Shown here: positions 62,779-64,000 of the stretch, one piece after another | Layout: every line of letters begins with the position of its first letter | How positions within the stretch are numbered: position 1 is the stretch's first letter | The notes under the pieces: generated by a model | Seen by the model: only the letters and a program-made list of their open reading frames with translations | The model's database searches: none | What the model was told of the DNA's origin: nothing | Assembly: GCF_001506165.1 (NCBI RefSeq) | Contig: NZ_CP011427.1 | Location: 3,782,001-3,846,000 of the forward strand | DNA length: 64,000 nt | Reading direction: 5' to 3' | Source of the DNA: Pantoea vagans | GTDB taxonomy: Bacteria; Pseudomonadota; Gammaproteobacteria; Enterobacterales; Enterobacteriaceae | Program-made: the position numbers and the translations under genes

Positions 62779-63276
62779 TTAAGCCGCTTCTTTTGCATCG
62801 CGTACAGCAGCCAGAGTGCGGACCAGTTTGCCAGCAGCGGCTTCTTTCATGGTCGACATCAGACGTGCCAGTGCTTCTTCGTAAGTCGGCAGAGTTGCCA
62901 GACGGTCAATATTGGCCGCCGTGATCAGCTCACCTTCAAAGGCTGCAGCTTTGACCTCAAATTTTGCATTCGCTTTCGCGAAATCTTTGAACAGACGAGC
63001 AGCAGCGCCCGGGTGTTCCAAAGAATATGCAATCAGGGTCGGACCAACAAACGTGTCTTTCAGGCACTCGAAAGGAGTACCTTCAACGACGCGGCGCAGC
63101 AGGGTGTTGCGAACAACACGCATGTAAACGCCAGCTTCACGACCTGCTTTACGCAGTTCGGTCATTTTATCAACGGTAACGCCACGGGAATCCGCAACAA
63201 CCGCTGAAAGCGCACCTTTGGCTACTTCGCTAACTTCAGCAACAATCGCTTGTTTGCCTTGAAGATTTAATGCCAT
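62779..63276 (-). CDS. rplJ: Ribosomal protein L10
   Basis: Anchors the L7/L12 dimers to 23S rRNA and, with L12, represses its own mRNA leader. The 165 residues match E. coli L10 ([38 protein letters not shown]). GGAGC precedes the ATG. The leader and promoter lie upstream. Confidence 0.98.
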   Translation of the reverse strand: MALNLQGKQAIVAEVSEVAKGALSAVVADSRGVTVDKMTELRKAGREAGVYMRVVRNTLLRRVVEGTPFECLKDTFVGPTLIAYSLEHPGAAARLFKDFAKANAKFEVKAAAFEGELITAANIDRLATLPTYEEALARLMSTMKEAAAGKLVRTLAAVRDAKEAA

Positions 63277-63589
63277 TAGCTTTGCTCCTGGATTTAACCG
63301 GGAATAATTTCCCGGAACTCACTTCACTCATCAACCCGAAGGTCACGAGCGCTATTACACGGTGAGCAGAATCCAGCTAAGAAAAAATTCTTTTTGGTTC
63401 TGTCACCGTCTACGCAGGGTATTAAGCAATTTACCCGAAGATATTTCGCTCCTGCGGTCTTGGACGGAGGCCAGGATAAGGCCTGGCTCCAACCTAAGTC
63501 ACTGAAGGAGTGGGCAATTAAGCTTTAACCATCAGTGACTTTGAATCTGGGTTCTGAATTGAGCATTCAATCAGAACAACGGGCGTAAG
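63277..63589 (-). promoter_or_regulatory. rplJ leader (L10/L12 binding region)
   Basis: A 313-base untranslated leader between the rplJ promoter and start. In E. coli the L10-L12 complex binds such a leader and represses translation of rplJL. Paired segments such as CCAGGC/GCCTGG (63471-63488 region) and CCGGG/CCCGG near 63297-63317 are visible. Exact binding bases are not resolved here. Confidence 0.65.
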
Positions 63590-63618
63590 ATTCTAGATGA
63601 ATTTTTCGCCCGTTTCAA
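63590..63618 (-). promoter_or_regulatory. rplJ promoter
   Basis: TTGAAA (63613-63618) and TAGAAT (63590-63595), 17 bases apart on the minus strand, directly after the rplA stop codon. This matches the E. coli layout with a promoter between rplKA and rplJL. Confidence 0.8.
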
Positions 63619-63625
63619 GCAGCAA

Positions 63626-64000
<375 letters not shown>

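Overview
The window is a stretch of chromosome from a member of the Enterobacterales. Almost every protein can be matched by memory to an E. coli K-12 counterpart, and most gene order is shared with E. coli. Three things point to the Erwiniaceae, most likely Pantoea: moderate GC, REP-like and MITE-like repeats unlike those of E. coli, and a thiamine locus reduced to thiC-thiE. From memory, Pantoea carries thiO/S/G/F on its large plasmid. The genus is an inference, not read directly.

Layout. 1-518 holds the end of the lipoprotein gene dcrB, convergent with the glycogen operon glgBXCAP (607-10043, minus strand). Next come asd (minus) and yhgN (plus). An AT-rich cluster of three overlapping small genes (12478-13819, plus) follows: one soluble protein I do not recognise, one four-helix membrane protein and one short DUF805-like membrane protein. 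It is the only block without a recognisable counterpart. Then come panS, aqpZ and lysC (minus, with a lysine riboswitch), pgi (plus) and the exopolysaccharide operon yjbEFGH (plus). metH, iclR, aceK-aceA-aceB and metA (15-34.6 kb region, mostly minus) form the methionine and glyoxylate-bypass block.

34919-40489 is a complete rRNA operon on the minus strand (16S, tRNA-Glu, 23S, 5S, with P1/P2 promoters, boxA sites and a terminator). Divergent from it is purHD with a PurR operator. On the minus strand follow yjaH, hupA, yjaG, nfi, hemE and nudC. On the plus strand are rsd and thiC-thiE behind a TPP riboswitch. The pair yjiR/yjiS then occupies the place where E. coli has thiFSGH. The window ends with rpoC, rpoB, rplL, rplJ and a truncated rplA on the minus strand, with the L10 leader, the rplJ promoter and the attenuator before rpoB.

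How it works together. Most of the window is housekeeping: glycogen storage, aspartate-family amino acids (asd, lysC, metA, metH), glyoxylate bypass with its regulators, purine, heme and thiamine synthesis, and the translation and transcription machinery. No CRISPR array, prophage, insertion sequence with a transposase, or recognisable defence system is visible. The best candidate for something undescribed is the three-gene cluster at 12478-13819. Secondary points of interest are the repeat elements at convergent gene ends and synteny breakpoints, two MITE-like elements sharing a core, and the repeats in the yjiR-yjiS control region.
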